Part shown: positions 1 to 9,568 of the stretch, one piece after another | Position numbering within the stretch: position 1 is the stretch's first letter | Layout: each line of letters opens with the position of its first letter | Assembly: GCA_012295275.1 (NCBI GenBank) | Contig: CM022665.1 | Span: forward strand, 6,060,901-6,075,400 | Origin: Chrysomallon squamiferum | Lineage: Eukaryota; Mollusca; Gastropoda; Neomphalida; Peltospiridae | Reading direction: 5' to 3' | Length of the DNA stretch: 14,500 bases | Notes under the pieces: model-generated | What the model was told of the DNA's origin: nothing | What the model saw: the letters and a program-made list of their open reading frames with translations, nothing else | The model's database searches: none | Program-made: the position numbers and the translations under genes

Positions 1-64
1 ACGATCGTCTTCGAAATCAAAATTTTTAAAAATCGGTTAAGGTTTTTGTGCACGCTATTGTCGC

Positions 65-133
65 AGTAGTCGTAGTAGTAATGGTAGCAGTAGTAGTTGC
101 TGTTGTTGTTTAGTAGTAGTAGTAGTAGTAGTA
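65..133. repeat. GTA/TTG trinucleotide repeat
   Basis: Interrupted GTA units, then a short GTTGTT run, then uninterrupted GTA units, read by eye. It lies directly before the first copy of the diverged direct repeat at 138-231. No coding frame is associated with it. Confidence 0.85.
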
Positions 134-137
134 CATG

Positions 138-231
138 TTTATATGGAGGAAAGGGGTTATTTTCTGAAGTAGATATTTCTTTAAATATATTGATCCTTTC
201 TGAATTTTAAGACCTATAAAAAATAAAATGA
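138..231. repeat. Diverged direct repeat, copy 1
   Basis: This stretch matches 371-470 in the same orientation. Shared blocks in the same order are GAAAGGGG, CTGAAGTAGATA, CCTTTCTGAAT, AAGACC and ATAAAA, separated by small length differences. Both copies follow a trinucleotide-rich run with GTT and GTA units, so the original unit was probably about 230 bases and duplicated together with its flank. No known element is recognised and neither strand gives a convincing frame. Confidence 0.65.
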
Positions 232-370
232 AATTTTTTATCTATCTGTCTATAATATCACAGTAATTATAATTTATTAATTCTTTCTTTCTTTATTTAT
301 TTATTATTAATATTATTATTGGTCATTGTTGTTGTTACTGTTGCTGTTATAATTTTACGTGATCCGGTTT

Positions 371-470
371 TATAGGTGAAAGGGGATATATACTGAAGTA
401 GATAATATTTTTCTTCGTTATATATTTAACCTTTCTGAATCTTAATATCAAGACCAATAAAATAAAGTTA
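371..470. repeat. Diverged direct repeat, copy 2
   Basis: Second copy of the unit at 138-231. The sequence blocks are the same but small insertions and deletions separate them, so this is an old duplication and not a recent one. The run at 276-349, rich in TTATT and GTT, comes just before it, much as the GTA/TTG run precedes copy 1. Confidence 0.65.
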
Positions 471-956
471 TATAATGAACGAACGTACAATTTCCAAGTT
501 ATTAACAATTTATTATATTTATATTTTCAATCAATCGTCGAGTTTATTCCATATTAAATTACCTAGATAAGATCGTTTTATCCGTTATTCAGTTTTACAT
601 TATTATTATTATTATTTAGTTTATAAAATATCTTCACGTATTGGTCGGAGAAAAGTTCACTGTGTGGTTTCTGCTGATAGGAGAAGTGTGGTTTCGTAAA
701 CAGAAGAGCACGTGGCTGGAAAAGATAATATTGAACCTAGGACAGCACCACGTGACAGAGGCAAACTGATAAGACAGGACAAACACATTTTGTATTTACC
801 ACTCGCCTTATTTACTTCTGAAAAAGAACAAAACAACAAATATTTTTTAAACAAAGAAGTGATAAAATAATAATTATTATTATAATGCAATAAGAACTGT
901 TTATGTAAGCAAACGTGATACTCGTATGAAGTTATAAACGAGTTGAAAGCAGTAAT
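471..956. other. Non-coding stretch with a GC-richer island at 655-790
   Basis: Mostly AT-rich DNA with a short ATT run at 600-617. The segment 655-790 is clearly richer in G and C than its surroundings. It holds two CACGTG E-box-like palindromes about 40 bases apart and two copies of the 10-mer GTGTGGTTTC at 662 and 686. On the minus strand, a pyrimidine-rich stretch ending in CAG near 767 resembles a splice acceptor, and more than one frame stays open for about 35-40 codons after it. No protein family is recognised. It could be a terminal exon of an unseen gene or simply an unusual spacer segment. Confidence 0.3.
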
Positions 957-983
957 AAAAAAAAAAAAAAAAAAAAAAAAAAA
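957..983. repeat. Poly-A tract
   Basis: 27 consecutive A on the plus strand, followed by a short imperfect duplication (AAATTGTCA, then AAATTGTCAG) and AAATA units. It could be the tail of an old retroposed copy, but no retroposon body is recognised before it. Confidence 0.8.
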
Positions 984-1390
984 TTGTCAAAAATTGTCAG
1001 AAATAAATAAATAAATAATAAAAAAAAGTTACGTGACATATCCCATAGTTAATCAAAAACCAGCGTGTTTGGTATTTTAATATTTATTTCACGGTGATGA
1101 ACTATAAATAACAGATAATCCTATTGTTAAAGGTGATTAATTACTGATTCTTATAGTCACATACTAATCAGGGATAACAGTTGCTACATAACGTGTGACA
1201 GTGTTTGACGCTTGACGAATACAAATGAAATATTACACTGTAAAATATGTTAATATAATAATGAACCTAACATAACATCTCTGTTACAATACTTTCATTC
1301 TCGCAGATTTGCAATAATGTTTTAATAATCAAAAATATAATCTTGACTGTCTTGATAATTAAACTGATTAAAAGAAAGAATACGACAGAG

Positions 1391-1393
<3 letters not shown>
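984..1393. other. AT-rich spacer without recognised features
   Basis: No open frame of note, no RNA-like fold recognised and no repeat beyond short A/T runs. Nothing supports a gene here. Confidence 0.5.
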
Positions 1394-1464
<71 letters not shown>

Positions 1465-1473
1465 ATATATATA

Positions 1474-1506
<33 letters not shown>

Positions 1507-1563
1507 TCCGAGTCAGAGAGAGAGAAAAAGTGAGAGACGTAGAGAGAAAGTGTCAGAGAAAAC

Positions 1564-1594
<31 letters not shown>
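1394..1594. repeat. Compound microsatellite element, copy 1
   Basis: The order on the plus strand is (CT)n at 1394-1461, then TA, GT and TA dinucleotide runs at 1464-1506, then a unique core at 1505-1537, a purine-rich AG stretch, and (GA)n at 1566-1594. The core is the reverse complement of 5146-5178 with 32 of 33 bases matching. In minus orientation the order here is (TC)n, core, TA/CA dinucleotides, which is close to the order of the copy at 5021-5238 ((TC)n, core, TA/GT). The two are therefore probably copies of one dispersed repeat carrying its own microsatellites. Translations of this region are pure low complexity (Leu-Ser, Arg-Glu, Tyr-Ile) and are not genes. Confidence 0.75.
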
Positions 1595-1596
<2 letters not shown>

Positions 1597-2075
1597 ACAA
1601 GATAATGAATAACAGATTTGTTATTTTTATACTACTTTTTATTTTACACAGTCTATTTAGCACACGGTTCAGTCACATTTAATTTTTGTCAAAATTCATG
1701 GTTCAGCAACCATCAGTATTCACATACTTACAAGTACTTAAAAAGCTCTAAAACGTGTCTGTTTAATACATATAATGGCTAGTTATATTTTTTCTTCTTT
1801 TTTTTACCTGCTGTGTCTATTTTCACCGAACCCTAACACTACAGCAGACTGTTGCTTGCGTTAAATATTCTTAGAAATTCACAAGTGGGTCATAGCGCCG
1901 AACTCAAAAGAAGCGAGATTCAAGATCACATATTTTTGTTAGACCCGATTCACTTGCAAACAGTAGACTGACTACTACTTCACTGGTTATCTGTAGGCCT
2001 GTGATAAAATGTTCTCCTGTTTGGTGAAATTGGTATAAAAGACAGTTCGCTGATTCATGTATAAACAATTAAAAG
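1595..2075. other. Spacer without recognised gene
   Basis: No convincing coding frame. Around 1885-1930 there is a faint resemblance to the A and B boxes of a tRNA-derived SINE (TAGCG, then GATTCAAGATC), but the spacing is too short and no second copy is visible, so no element is called. Confidence 0.4.
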
Positions 2076-2081
2076 TTTATT
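2076..2081 (-). terminator. Candidate polyadenylation signal of paralog A
   Basis: AATAAA on the minus strand, about 254 bases beyond the stop codon of the claudin-like gene that ends at 2335. It is the clearest hexamer downstream of the gene. Such hexamers are common by chance in DNA this rich in A and T, so the assignment is tentative. Confidence 0.3.
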
Positions 2082-2142
2082 TGTGTAATCCAGCTGTATG
2101 CTAAACAAAACAGACGTAAAAGTCATGAATTAATGAGGCAAT

Positions 2143-2222
2143 GATAATAATAATAATAACAGTAGTAGTAGTAGCAGTATTAGTGGTAGTAGTAGTAGTA
2201 ATAATAATAATAATAATAATTT
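2143..2222. repeat. AAT/AGT trinucleotide repeat
   Basis: A run of TAA units, then AGT units, then TAA units again, followed by GATGATGGTGATG. It lies within about 200 bases of the end of the claudin-like reading frame at 2335, so it may be in that transcript's 3' untranslated region. Confidence 0.85.
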
Positions 2223-2334
2223 AAAAATAATAATGACGGTGATGATGGTGATGTCAACGTTAATAATAAATAAATATGTTCTCTCGATCAGAGCAAGCTA
2301 CTCTCATTGAAATTATATCAAGGAATGGTGGCCC

Positions 2335-3578
2335 TTATTTCTTGCAAGCGGAATCTTGGTTCCTGGCAGTAGATTTGGATCTGTCGTCATTCGCTGAACT
2401 GGTCATGGACTTCATATAAAGAAGTAAAATTATGCAGACAAGGAGCCAACCGCCGGCTCCCAGTGCTGTAACAGTGAAAGCAAAACCTAGCGAGAACTTC
2501 GATTCAAACTGGTCGACAAAGAATGCTGAACAGTTGAAGCCATACACCAAGTTGCCGGTTGCAATGAAAAGCACTGAATTAAAGAAAAAAGACAGCAAAT
2601 AATAAATGATACGTTGCAAAAGAATGTTAGTAAAACACCTCGTTATAAGGCTTCAGTAACGAAATAATCTTAATATATCTGATTAACGAGTTAATGGTTT
2701 TAATCAACATCTGGCCTAAAGTTTTATGAAACAGTAATATCTGTTCAAAGTTAATTTAATTTAATTATGGAAAAAAAACCACGCCGAATAAACCAATATA
2801 TATACACACAAGGCAAAAATACATATTAAATTAACAGCAGTATCTTCTTTTTGTTTTTATTTTTGTTTTTCTTTATTATTATTATTATTTACCTTTTTTT
2901 AAAATTTCTTTTCTTTTCTTTTCTTTTTTCTTTTCTTCTTCTTATTATTTTTTAAATTTTATGCTCATATTTCGTTTCGTTTTGTTTCATGTTTGATATA
3001 ATACTGAAATCATTTTTGATGTTCTATCGAAAGGCATAAAAATTCACTGTAACATAAAAGTAAAACTGTTAGAGTAGATAAACGAATCGTCTACAGTTCG
3101 GAATGCAAAGAACTCGTCTTATATCAACTTATAATGTTTACTCACTTGTAGAGAATGACAGAACTGTTGCTGCTGTCAGGGTAACTGTGTTGTGTGACAG
3201 TTCTACAACAAACAGCTGTATGAAGACAAGAACTATTGTTGCTGTGGCAGTTACAATCGCCAGAGTCTCCATAACTAAAACAGCTTTAAACCATACTTGA
3301 TCTGAAATACAAATAACATGCTTAAATAGTTTACAGTCAGAAAAAAAATATAATAATCATAAATCTAAAAAAAAACCGACAACAACAAAACACACACACA
3401 CGCACAAAGACAACAAAAAAAATAAAAATAAAAGTAGAAAAATAAAAATCTCCCAAACCATTAAGGTACCTTAAATCTTGGCCAGGTTGTCATATTTTTA
3501 TCGGCTAAAAAGCATTCAATTTATTTTTGGTTCTGTGATAGCCAGTTATATCTAAAATATCTTCATTTTATTTTTTCA

Positions 3579-3618
<40 letters not shown>

Positions 3619-4000
3619 TTTAAACAAAAGAAACACAACAGTTTCAGCGTACCTCATTTAAGTACTGCTAAGTGTTATTAACAATCATTACAAATCAGTA
3701 CGAATATAACTGAATAGTGGGTTTTTTTTTTTTTTATCTTCATAAATAAATGAATTAACGGACAAACGCTTCGATATGATACAGAAAACGTACGCACACA
3801 TTAAACTCACCAGAAAGAAGTGAGAAATCTAAGGATGATGAACAAACGCCATTTTGACAAACCTCCCACAGCCCGCCTCTGAAAGTTGAGGTGTGGCTCC
3901 AGTACGGGGCGCTGTATCCTGTCAGATGAAGAAGAAATGTTACTATTACCAGCGTCGCCGCGGTTCTTAGCAGAGGCAGCGTTTTGTGACAGCAGCACAT
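2335..4000 (-). CDS. Claudin/PMP22-like four-helix membrane protein, paralog A
   Basis: Three exons give a 194-residue protein: 4000-3811, 3301-3146 and 2573-2335. Both introns are phase 1, with donors GTGAGT and GTGAGT and acceptors TTTCAG and ATTCAG. The ATG at 4000 is the first in its frame after an upstream TGA. Four hydrophobic segments lie at roughly residues 12-32, 68-92, 104-127 and 143-168, with short cytoplasmic ends. The first outer loop carries W34, then GLW at 43-45, C48 and C53, the claudin-type W-GLW-C-C pattern, although the two cysteines are closer together than in vertebrate claudins. A possible N-glycosylation site (NCS) sits in the second loop at residue 129. The basic tail ends in CKK. 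Members of this superfamily act in cell-cell contacts or as channel or receptor partners at the plasma membrane; the exact role here is unknown. The exon plan matches the neighbour at 6980-8455, so the two arose by tandem duplication. Family placement is firm; function is not. Confidence 0.85.
2843..2960. repeat. Pyrimidine-rich simple sequence in intron 2 of paralog A
   Basis: TTTTTG, TTATTA and TTTTC runs on the plus strand, inside the 572-base intron 2574-3145. In the transcript it is purine-rich (GAAAA units). No gene is supported here. Confidence 0.7.
3584..3621. repeat. (TA)n-T12 tract in intron 1 of paralog A
   Basis: A pure TA run followed directly by twelve T. The same arrangement recurs at 4670-4701. 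Read on the other strand it is poly-A followed by (TA)n. It lies in the 509-base intron 3302-3810. Confidence 0.85.
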
Positions 4001-4108
4001 TATCCCAAATAAAACAGCAAAACTTCGGTGACTTGAAGTCTGGGTTTGTTCAGTCGATGTTCACAATTCCACTCACGTTCAGTGTTCTTAGTATTCATGT
4101 GGTGAAAC

Positions 4109-4137
4109 ACTGAGTAGAATTATAAGTAACATTTATA
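4109..4137 (-). promoter_or_regulatory. Candidate core promoter of paralog A
   Basis: On the minus strand TATAAAT starts at 4137 and a TCAGT initiator-like word has its A at 4111, about 26 bases on. This would give a 5' untranslated leader of about 111 bases before the ATG at 4000. TATA-like words are frequent in such AT-rich DNA, so this is only a candidate, and an upstream untranslated exon is not ruled out. Confidence 0.25.
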
Positions 4138-4236
4138 ATTTTTCGTTTTGTATATAATGATTAATTAGAAAGGTCATAATTTTGATTTTGTGAATAAATA
4201 ATATATAGCTTTTTCGTAAAATAATGATGGCTAAAG

Positions 4237-4354
4237 AGGAAAATAGACAGATAGAGAGAAAGACAGACAAACAGACATATAGATAGAAATAGATAAGTAG
4301 ATAAATAGATAGATAGATAGATAGATAGATATATACCTACATACAAATATATAT

Positions 4355-4385
<31 letters not shown>

Positions 4386-4437
4386 GATAGATAGATGAAT
4401 ATATGAAAAATATATATATATATATATATATATATGA
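4237..4437. repeat. GATA/GACA and TA microsatellite block
   Basis: Imperfect GACA and GATA units, a purer GATA run, then TA runs broken by CATA and GATA units. Minus-strand translations are Tyr-Ile and Ser-Ile-Tyr-Leu repeats, which are translated microsatellite and not proteins. Confidence 0.85.
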
Positions 4438-4669
4438 ATATGTATCAATAATTCCTAATAGAAAAGCTGCTACTATAGTGACAGACAAATATGCAGTTAA
4501 GTTTAATAACGAATGACAAAGCACAACATTTAACAGCACGTATTTTATTTACTAGTTTCAAAGGCGCAAGAACATTCATACCTCAGGTAATGTTTAGGTT
4601 TACTCACCTATTTAACTATTTTTACATTTTTTATTACTATTATCATAAATTACCACTTTATTCTTAGTA

Positions 4670-4701
4670 ATATATATATATATATATATTTTTTTTTTTT
4701 T
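4670..4701. repeat. (TA)n-T tract
   Basis: A TA run followed by about twelve T, the same design and orientation as the tract at 3584-3621. The flanks do not obviously match, so it may be chance or the end of a small element. Confidence 0.8.
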
Positions 4702-5238
<537 letters not shown>

Positions 5239-5245
5239 CTAGGTT

Positions 5246-5268
5246 AGAGCCAGAAGGTCTTAAGTGCT

Positions 5269-5300
<32 letters not shown>

Positions 5301-5309
5301 CCTGGCTCT
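5246..5309. repeat. Inverted repeat around a TA run
   Basis: AGAGCCAG at 5246-5253 pairs with CTGGCTCT at 5302-5309, and the next few bases inward pair imperfectly. The loop is mostly (TA)n at 5268-5295, which can itself fold. It could be a cruciform-prone site or the end of the repeat element beginning at 5021. Confidence 0.5.
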
Positions 5310-5454
5310 GATTCCTCGATATATGTATGAATGCTCTAAACAATAAGTACTAATATGGTTGCTGATATTAAAATGACATAAGCATTATATCAAACAGTTG
5401 TCAACAAACACATGATGGAGTAATTATGTCGGTTGATGTCTTTAGAAAAAGTAG

Positions 5455-5670
5455 TTTAGCTCCGATTTTGTGAGTATTTTACTAACTGATGTGGAACAAA
5501 AAAATTCAACAGCTAATACTGTAAGCGCTGTCTGCAATGGCTTCAACTTATGTAGCTTGGGAGCCATAATCTTTAGTATACTTTATCTATCTGTCTGTCT
5601 AGTATTGACCTCGATTTCACAGGCTAAGAAGGGAGAGCACTTGTCCAGAAAATGCGAGTGTAAACATTAA
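5455..5670 (+). pseudogene. Isolated open frame resembling a fourth membrane segment
   Basis: An open frame starts after an in-frame TAG at 5452 and ends at TAA 5668-5670. Its C-terminal half has one strong hydrophobic segment of about 26 residues containing YLSVCLVL, followed by a basic tail (QAKK and later LSRK). This recalls helix 4 and the tail of paralog A on the other strand, where WLLVCIIL is followed by YMKS. There is no good in-frame ATG at its beginning, no acceptor of the phase used by the two paralogs and no partner exons on the plus strand. It may be a decayed, inverted exon of a third family member, or a chance frame. Confidence 0.22.
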
Positions 5671-5808
5671 CTCTAAATATACCGAAACATTAAACTTTAG
5701 TAAACGTAACAGCTACATAATAATTAATATAATAGTATAAGAACAATACACAGACATAAAAACAATGTAAACAAATGTCATACAGTTTACGTAAAGAAAA
5801 ATGTACAG

Positions 5809-5930
5809 TCTATCTGTATGTCTGTCTGTCTGTCTGTCTGTCTGTCTGCCTGAGGCAGTCTCTGTCTTTGTCTCTCTGTCTATCTTTCTGTCTGTCAGTA
5901 TGTCTGTCATTCCATCTCTCTCTTTCTTTC
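5809..5930. repeat. TCTG-type tetranucleotide repeat
   Basis: TCTG units, best conserved at about 5819-5848, degrade into mixed TCTG, TCTC and TATC units. Shorter TCTG/TATC units also occur around 5585-5600. Leu-Ser-Val-Cys translations on the plus strand and Asp-Arg-Gln-Thr on the minus strand are artefacts of the repeat. Confidence 0.85.
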
Positions 5931-6430
5931 ATATATACACACACATACACATCTGCACCAGTAAATTAGACTATCACTGAAACAAATCGATACAGGTGCT
6001 GTATGCCACGAAAAAAGATTCGAATACGGTAATGTTTTGTAATATTTTTATTTCATTTTCCGTACATTTCTAGATAAACAAAAGAAAAAAATAATAATAG
6101 ATATCACGATTTATGAACTGAAATACATTTTTCTAGTCCATATGGTAGCTTTGATAGTAGATAAAAAAAAGAAAAAATAATAACAATGCTTCATTCACTG
6201 TTTTAATCTTATCTTGCTTATTAAATAGTTCAAAAATAAACATATTAGTAATCCGAATCCATTTAACTTGCTTGTATAGAATGTCAGTTTTCTTCGTTAT
6301 AAATATCACAAGTATCAGTTGAAATAGTAGGTGTGATTGTATGTATTTACTATATTTTTTCTCTCTCTTTTTTTGTTCACAGTTGTAATAATATAGGTAC
6401 ACTGGATGACACTTCAAGATATGTGTTTGT

Positions 6431-6432
<2 letters not shown>
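5931..6432. other. AT-rich spacer without recognised gene
   Basis: The minus-strand open frame across 6133-6417 is rich in Lys, Tyr, Ile and Phe, as expected of AT-rich non-coding DNA. It shows no domain and no splice logic. Nothing else is seen. Confidence 0.5.

Positions 6433-6501
<69 letters not shown>
6433..6501. repeat. (GT)n microsatellite
   Basis: An uninterrupted GT run of about 34 units. Such Z-DNA-prone tracts are usually variable in length. The Cys-Val translation is not a gene. Confidence 0.95.
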
Positions 6502-6502
<1 letters not shown>

Positions 6503-6941
6503 TATCTGTGTGTGCTTTATTAAGTGTTTTTGCATGCACTGAATGATTAGTAATAATTTAGATATATATCAGAATCTGGCGTTTTGGAGTTATAAAGATT
6601 TCTTCGATTCGTAACTCTTGATGGCTGTATTAAAAATTACAATAGAACCGTAACAGAATAAAGACTTAAAACATTCTGTTTGAAGGTAAATATTTAATAA
6701 CTAAAGTTCCCAGTCAACTAAATTTCAAGCAATAACAACAATTTTACAAAGCTTAATTTGGTTGATTTGTATATTTTATTCCTGAAAGGTATAGCTTCGT
6801 TTTAATCACGATTGCACCATTCCCCAAAACACATATAATAGTTATCCATCTAACAAAATATCATTAACCGAAATAAATATAAAGATCGGAATACGTGAAT
6901 TACTGTGTACATAAAACTGTACTAAACTCCTGATTAGGTAT
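6502..6941. other. Spacer downstream of paralog B
   Basis: AT-rich sequence with no frame or repeat of note. A second AATAAA on the minus strand at 6780-6775 could be a distal polyadenylation signal for the gene ending at 6980. Confidence 0.4.
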
Positions 6942-6947
6942 TTTATT
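6942..6947 (-). terminator. Candidate polyadenylation signal of paralog B
   Basis: AATAAA on the minus strand only about 33 bases past the TAA stop at 6980-6982. It would give a very short 3' untranslated region, with the hexamer at 6780-6775 as a longer alternative. Confidence 0.35.
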
Positions 6948-6979
6948 TATAACAAATATAATAATTAATTAGTCAGCAT

Positions 6980-8455
6980 TTATGGATGATCAGTTTTAGG
7001 TTCATCTGCTGGCCGAACCATTTCATGGTGGTTGTCTGCAAATTTATTTCTTCGTTCCTCCAGTTTGTGGTCGAGATCTACAGCAAGTAATATCGCTGTT
7101 ACCAGCCAGCCGACCATAGACAGGTTCATGAGAATATAGGCGAAACCAACGAGAAAATCAGTGGCGAACACAGCCTCGAAAAACACAGAGCCTTTAGTAG
7201 CATAGATGACAATTCCAGCTAGGATGAGTACCACTGCAAATAAACAGAACAATAACGAATGAAATCGTGATCAAATGAATGCAGAAAAGAATGAGGTCGG
7301 ACGAATGACTGAAATAGTGTTTAACGATATTTTAAAATATTTCATCATTAATGGGCAATAACTGTTAATATTATAGTACAATTATATTTCAGAAAATAAA
7401 TCCTATGTTGTCACTCGAGTTGCTAGTCTTGTGATTTAGCATGAAGATTTTTTTTGTTGTTTTTTGTTTTAGATCTACCCTGTCAGAAACGTTTTGGTCT
7501 TAGTAAGACAGAAAAGAGAATGTTAGTCTGGTGATAGGATTACGAAGTGTCGTTGTTTTACCTGTTAGAAATGACAGAACTGTTGCCACTACCAGGAACG
7601 ATTTGCTCTGAGCCTTTGAGCTGGAAAACAGTACAACGAGGACGAGGATGGTAGTTGTGCCAGCACTGATCACTCCTATAGCTTCCACAACCTGCACTAC
7701 TCGAAACCACATTTGTCCTGAAGGAAAAGAATACCTTAGGTCCGATGATTCAGAATACAAAAACATAAATAACCATTAGCATGGCCATCATAAACATAGG
7801 CATCACTGCGATCGTACTCATCATCATATCATCATTATCATTATTATCGTTTTCATCATTATCGTTAGTGTTGTCGTTGTAGTTGTTGTTATGGTTATAA
7901 TTATTATTATTATTGTAATCATTAATATTATTATTATTATTACTACTAGTACTACTACAACTACTACTACTACTATTATTACTATTATTAAAGTATTCCT
8001 ATGCTGATAAGTACGAGTTTATTATATTTCTGTCATATTTCATTGTTGACAAAGATCATCGCTTTATGTATATAAGTAATTACCACCAAAGCTATTCTTT
8101 AAAATAAGCACGTTATAAAGTTTTATTTAGCAAAAATCAAAACAGACAAAATCAAAAATTCTCGGTTTAGCTATATTCGAAGAATACTTTAATTCCTAAC
8201 AAACGTTAACTGTTCTAGAAACAAAACATGAAGTATCGTTTAAAACAATGGAATCTACTAACCACTGAGGGCGGGCGAATCCAGCGACGACACGCACATT
8301 CCGTTCTGACAGACCTCCCACAGACCTTCGTTAGAATTCGTTCTCTGACTCCAGAACGGCGACGTGAAACCAATCAGATGAGAAAAGAAAGTGACGAAGA
8401 TCACCAAGGCTGCGAGCTTCAACGCGACTGAAGTTTTACCACACTGGAACACCAT
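6980..8455 (-). CDS. Claudin/PMP22-like four-helix membrane protein, paralog B
   Basis: Three exons give a 200-residue protein: 8455-8263, 7717-7562 and 7233-6980. Both introns are phase 1, with donors GTTAGT and GTAAAA and acceptors CTTCAG and TTGCAG. Hydrophobic segments lie at about residues 11-31, 70-95, 104-127 and 143-168. The first outer loop holds W35, GLW at 44-46, C49 and C54, the claudin-type pattern with a short C-x4-C spacing. The C-terminal tail of about 32 residues is charged (KLEERR), likely cytoplasmic, and ends in TDHP. Paralog A (2335-4000) shares the block GLWEVCQNG, about half of the residues over most of exon 1, the ATVLSF stretch entering helix 3, the same intron phases and an identical 156-base middle exon. 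The tails and the second loops differ, which suggests different partners. Such proteins sit in the plasma membrane as junction, channel-associated or signalling components; the precise role here is not known. Confidence 0.87.
7797..7990. repeat. ATC/ATT/ACT trinucleotide block in intron 1 of paralog B
   Basis: Successive runs of ATC, GTT, ATT and ACT units, all trinucleotide-based, inside the 545-base intron 7718-8262. The neighbouring units appear to have mutated from one another. Confidence 0.8.
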
Positions 8456-8504
8456 ACTGATACTATTTTAGTGATCACTTGGCACACAACGGAAACCTTA
8501 TCTT

Positions 8505-8538
8505 GTGATGATGATCAGTTGGTCGTTTCGTTTAAATA
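8505..8538 (-). promoter_or_regulatory. Candidate core promoter of paralog B
   Basis: TATTTAAA on the minus strand starts at 8538, about 80 bases upstream of the ATG at 8455. A start site about 30 bases further on would leave a leader of about 50 bases. No clear initiator word was found, so this is tentative. Confidence 0.22.
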
Positions 8539-8795
8539 GACACATTTCTACACGTTATGCAAGACGGCGTGAGGCACATACCTAAACGATTCGGAAAAAA
8601 GGCTTCTTGTAATGCGCTAAGTTTATGCACAATGGTTATGGGTTTGAATTTTGTCTAGGAATAATAATCGATATGATAATATTGCAGCTAATATGACGGG
8701 AAAATGTAATTAAATCAGAACTAGGTGAGAAATTATTCCACCAATGCATTATCAATTCAGACATAACCTCTGTTAAGCTATAATGTTTCGGGAAA

Positions 8796-8851
8796 TAATA
8801 AGTAAGTAAGTAAGTTAAGGAATGAAGGAAGGAAGGAAGGAAGTAAATAAG

Positions 8852-8882
<31 letters not shown>

Positions 8883-8884
8883 AT
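8796..8884. repeat. Mixed AAGT/AAGG/AAAT tetranucleotide repeat
   Basis: AAGT units, then AAGG units, then AAAT units, plainly one array that drifted by point changes. The minus-strand frame here (Leu-Phe-Ile-Tyr) is translated repeat. Confidence 0.9.
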
Positions 8885-8989
8885 GTTAATTTTAAAAATC
8901 CCGGTTTTCAAACGTTCATTCGTCTGAGAAAATATACTCCACTTGTATAGGCTGTATTTTTTAAATATTTGTTTATAACAGAAACAATA

Positions 8990-9244
8990 CTGTTATTATT
9001 ATTATTAGAACCACTACGATTCCTGTTGCAGCTAGTAGCAGTAGTAATAGTAGTCTTGTTGTTGCTGTTGTTTTTGTCATGTCTGTAATTATTGTGGCTG
9101 GTTTTGCTGCTGTTGCTGTATTTGCTATTTTTTTTTTTTTTTAATTGTTTTCTCTAGTTGTTTTTGTAAACTGCTTATTTGTAGTTGCTGTTGTTGTGAT
9201 TGTGTTGTCATTGTTATTTTTGTTTTGTTTTTGTTACTATTAGT

Positions 9245-9286
<42 letters not shown>

Positions 9287-9308
9287 ATTATTATTATTAT
9301 TATTATTA
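8990..9308. repeat. TTG/TTA/GTA trinucleotide-rich block
   Basis: A short TTA run, GTA and TTG clusters, a T run at about 9129-9142, then long pure TTG at about 9245-9286 passing straight into TTA up to 9308. On the minus strand the TTG and TTA runs read as poly-Asn in one frame, which is an artefact. No gene is supported. Confidence 0.8.
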
Positions 9309-9419
9309 ACACAGTGGTTTATTAAACGCAAACAAACAGTGGAGTAATAATGTTCATTTCTGAGCTTTCGTATTTGGTACTAGGTGTGGAAATTAGCTGT
9401 TAATTTAGAACAGTCTGTT

Positions 9420-9420
<1 letters not shown>

Positions 9421-9457
<37 letters not shown>

Positions 9458-9568
9458 CACTAATCCCAAATTTGAGAAGCTCAGCAACAGTTTCAATAAC
9501 AAATGTAACTATCAGCCAGTTCAGAACGTCCTGAACGATAATAAAAAAAAAAAAAAAAAAAAAAAAAA
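9421..9568. repeat. Poly-T and poly-A tracts in inverted arrangement around 85 bases
   Basis: 37 T at 9421-9457 and 26 A at 9543-9568 flank an 85-base segment of ordinary composition. The two tracts can pair into a hairpin. They could also be the tails of two retroposed inserts in opposite directions. The central segment is not recognised as a SINE or an exon. Confidence 0.75.

Noticed and set aside
1885-1930. Possible tRNA-derived SINE or tRNA gene
   Set aside because: A- and B-box words are only partial, the spacing is too short, there is no cloverleaf and no second copy in the window.
3103-3300. Plus-strand open frame of 65 codons
   Set aside because: It is antisense to exon 2 of paralog A, which has matching splice sites and a paralogous counterpart.
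4231-4539. Minus-strand frame beginning with a hydrophobic stretch (VAAFLLGII) after an acceptor-like TATAG, reminiscent of the start of exon 3 in the paralogs
   Set aside because: The similarity is limited to about a dozen hydrophobic residues and the frame runs straight into GATA/TA repeats; chance is the simpler explanation.
5809-5930. Could the repeat arrays be a CRISPR-like or other spaced array?
   Set aside because: These are contiguous short tandem repeats without unique spacers, in a genome with spliceosomal introns.
6133-6417. Minus-strand 94-codon frame
   Set aside because: Composition is that of AT-rich random sequence (Lys, Tyr, Ile, Phe), with no domain and no splice context.
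8258-8455. Single-exon 65-residue protein ending at the TAG at 8258
   Set aside because: That stop is in the intron, just past the donor at 8262; splicing to 7717 continues a paralog-conserved four-helix protein.
9125-9331. Minus-strand poly-Asn/Gln open frame
   Set aside because: Translated TTG/TTA repeat with no splice signals or domain.
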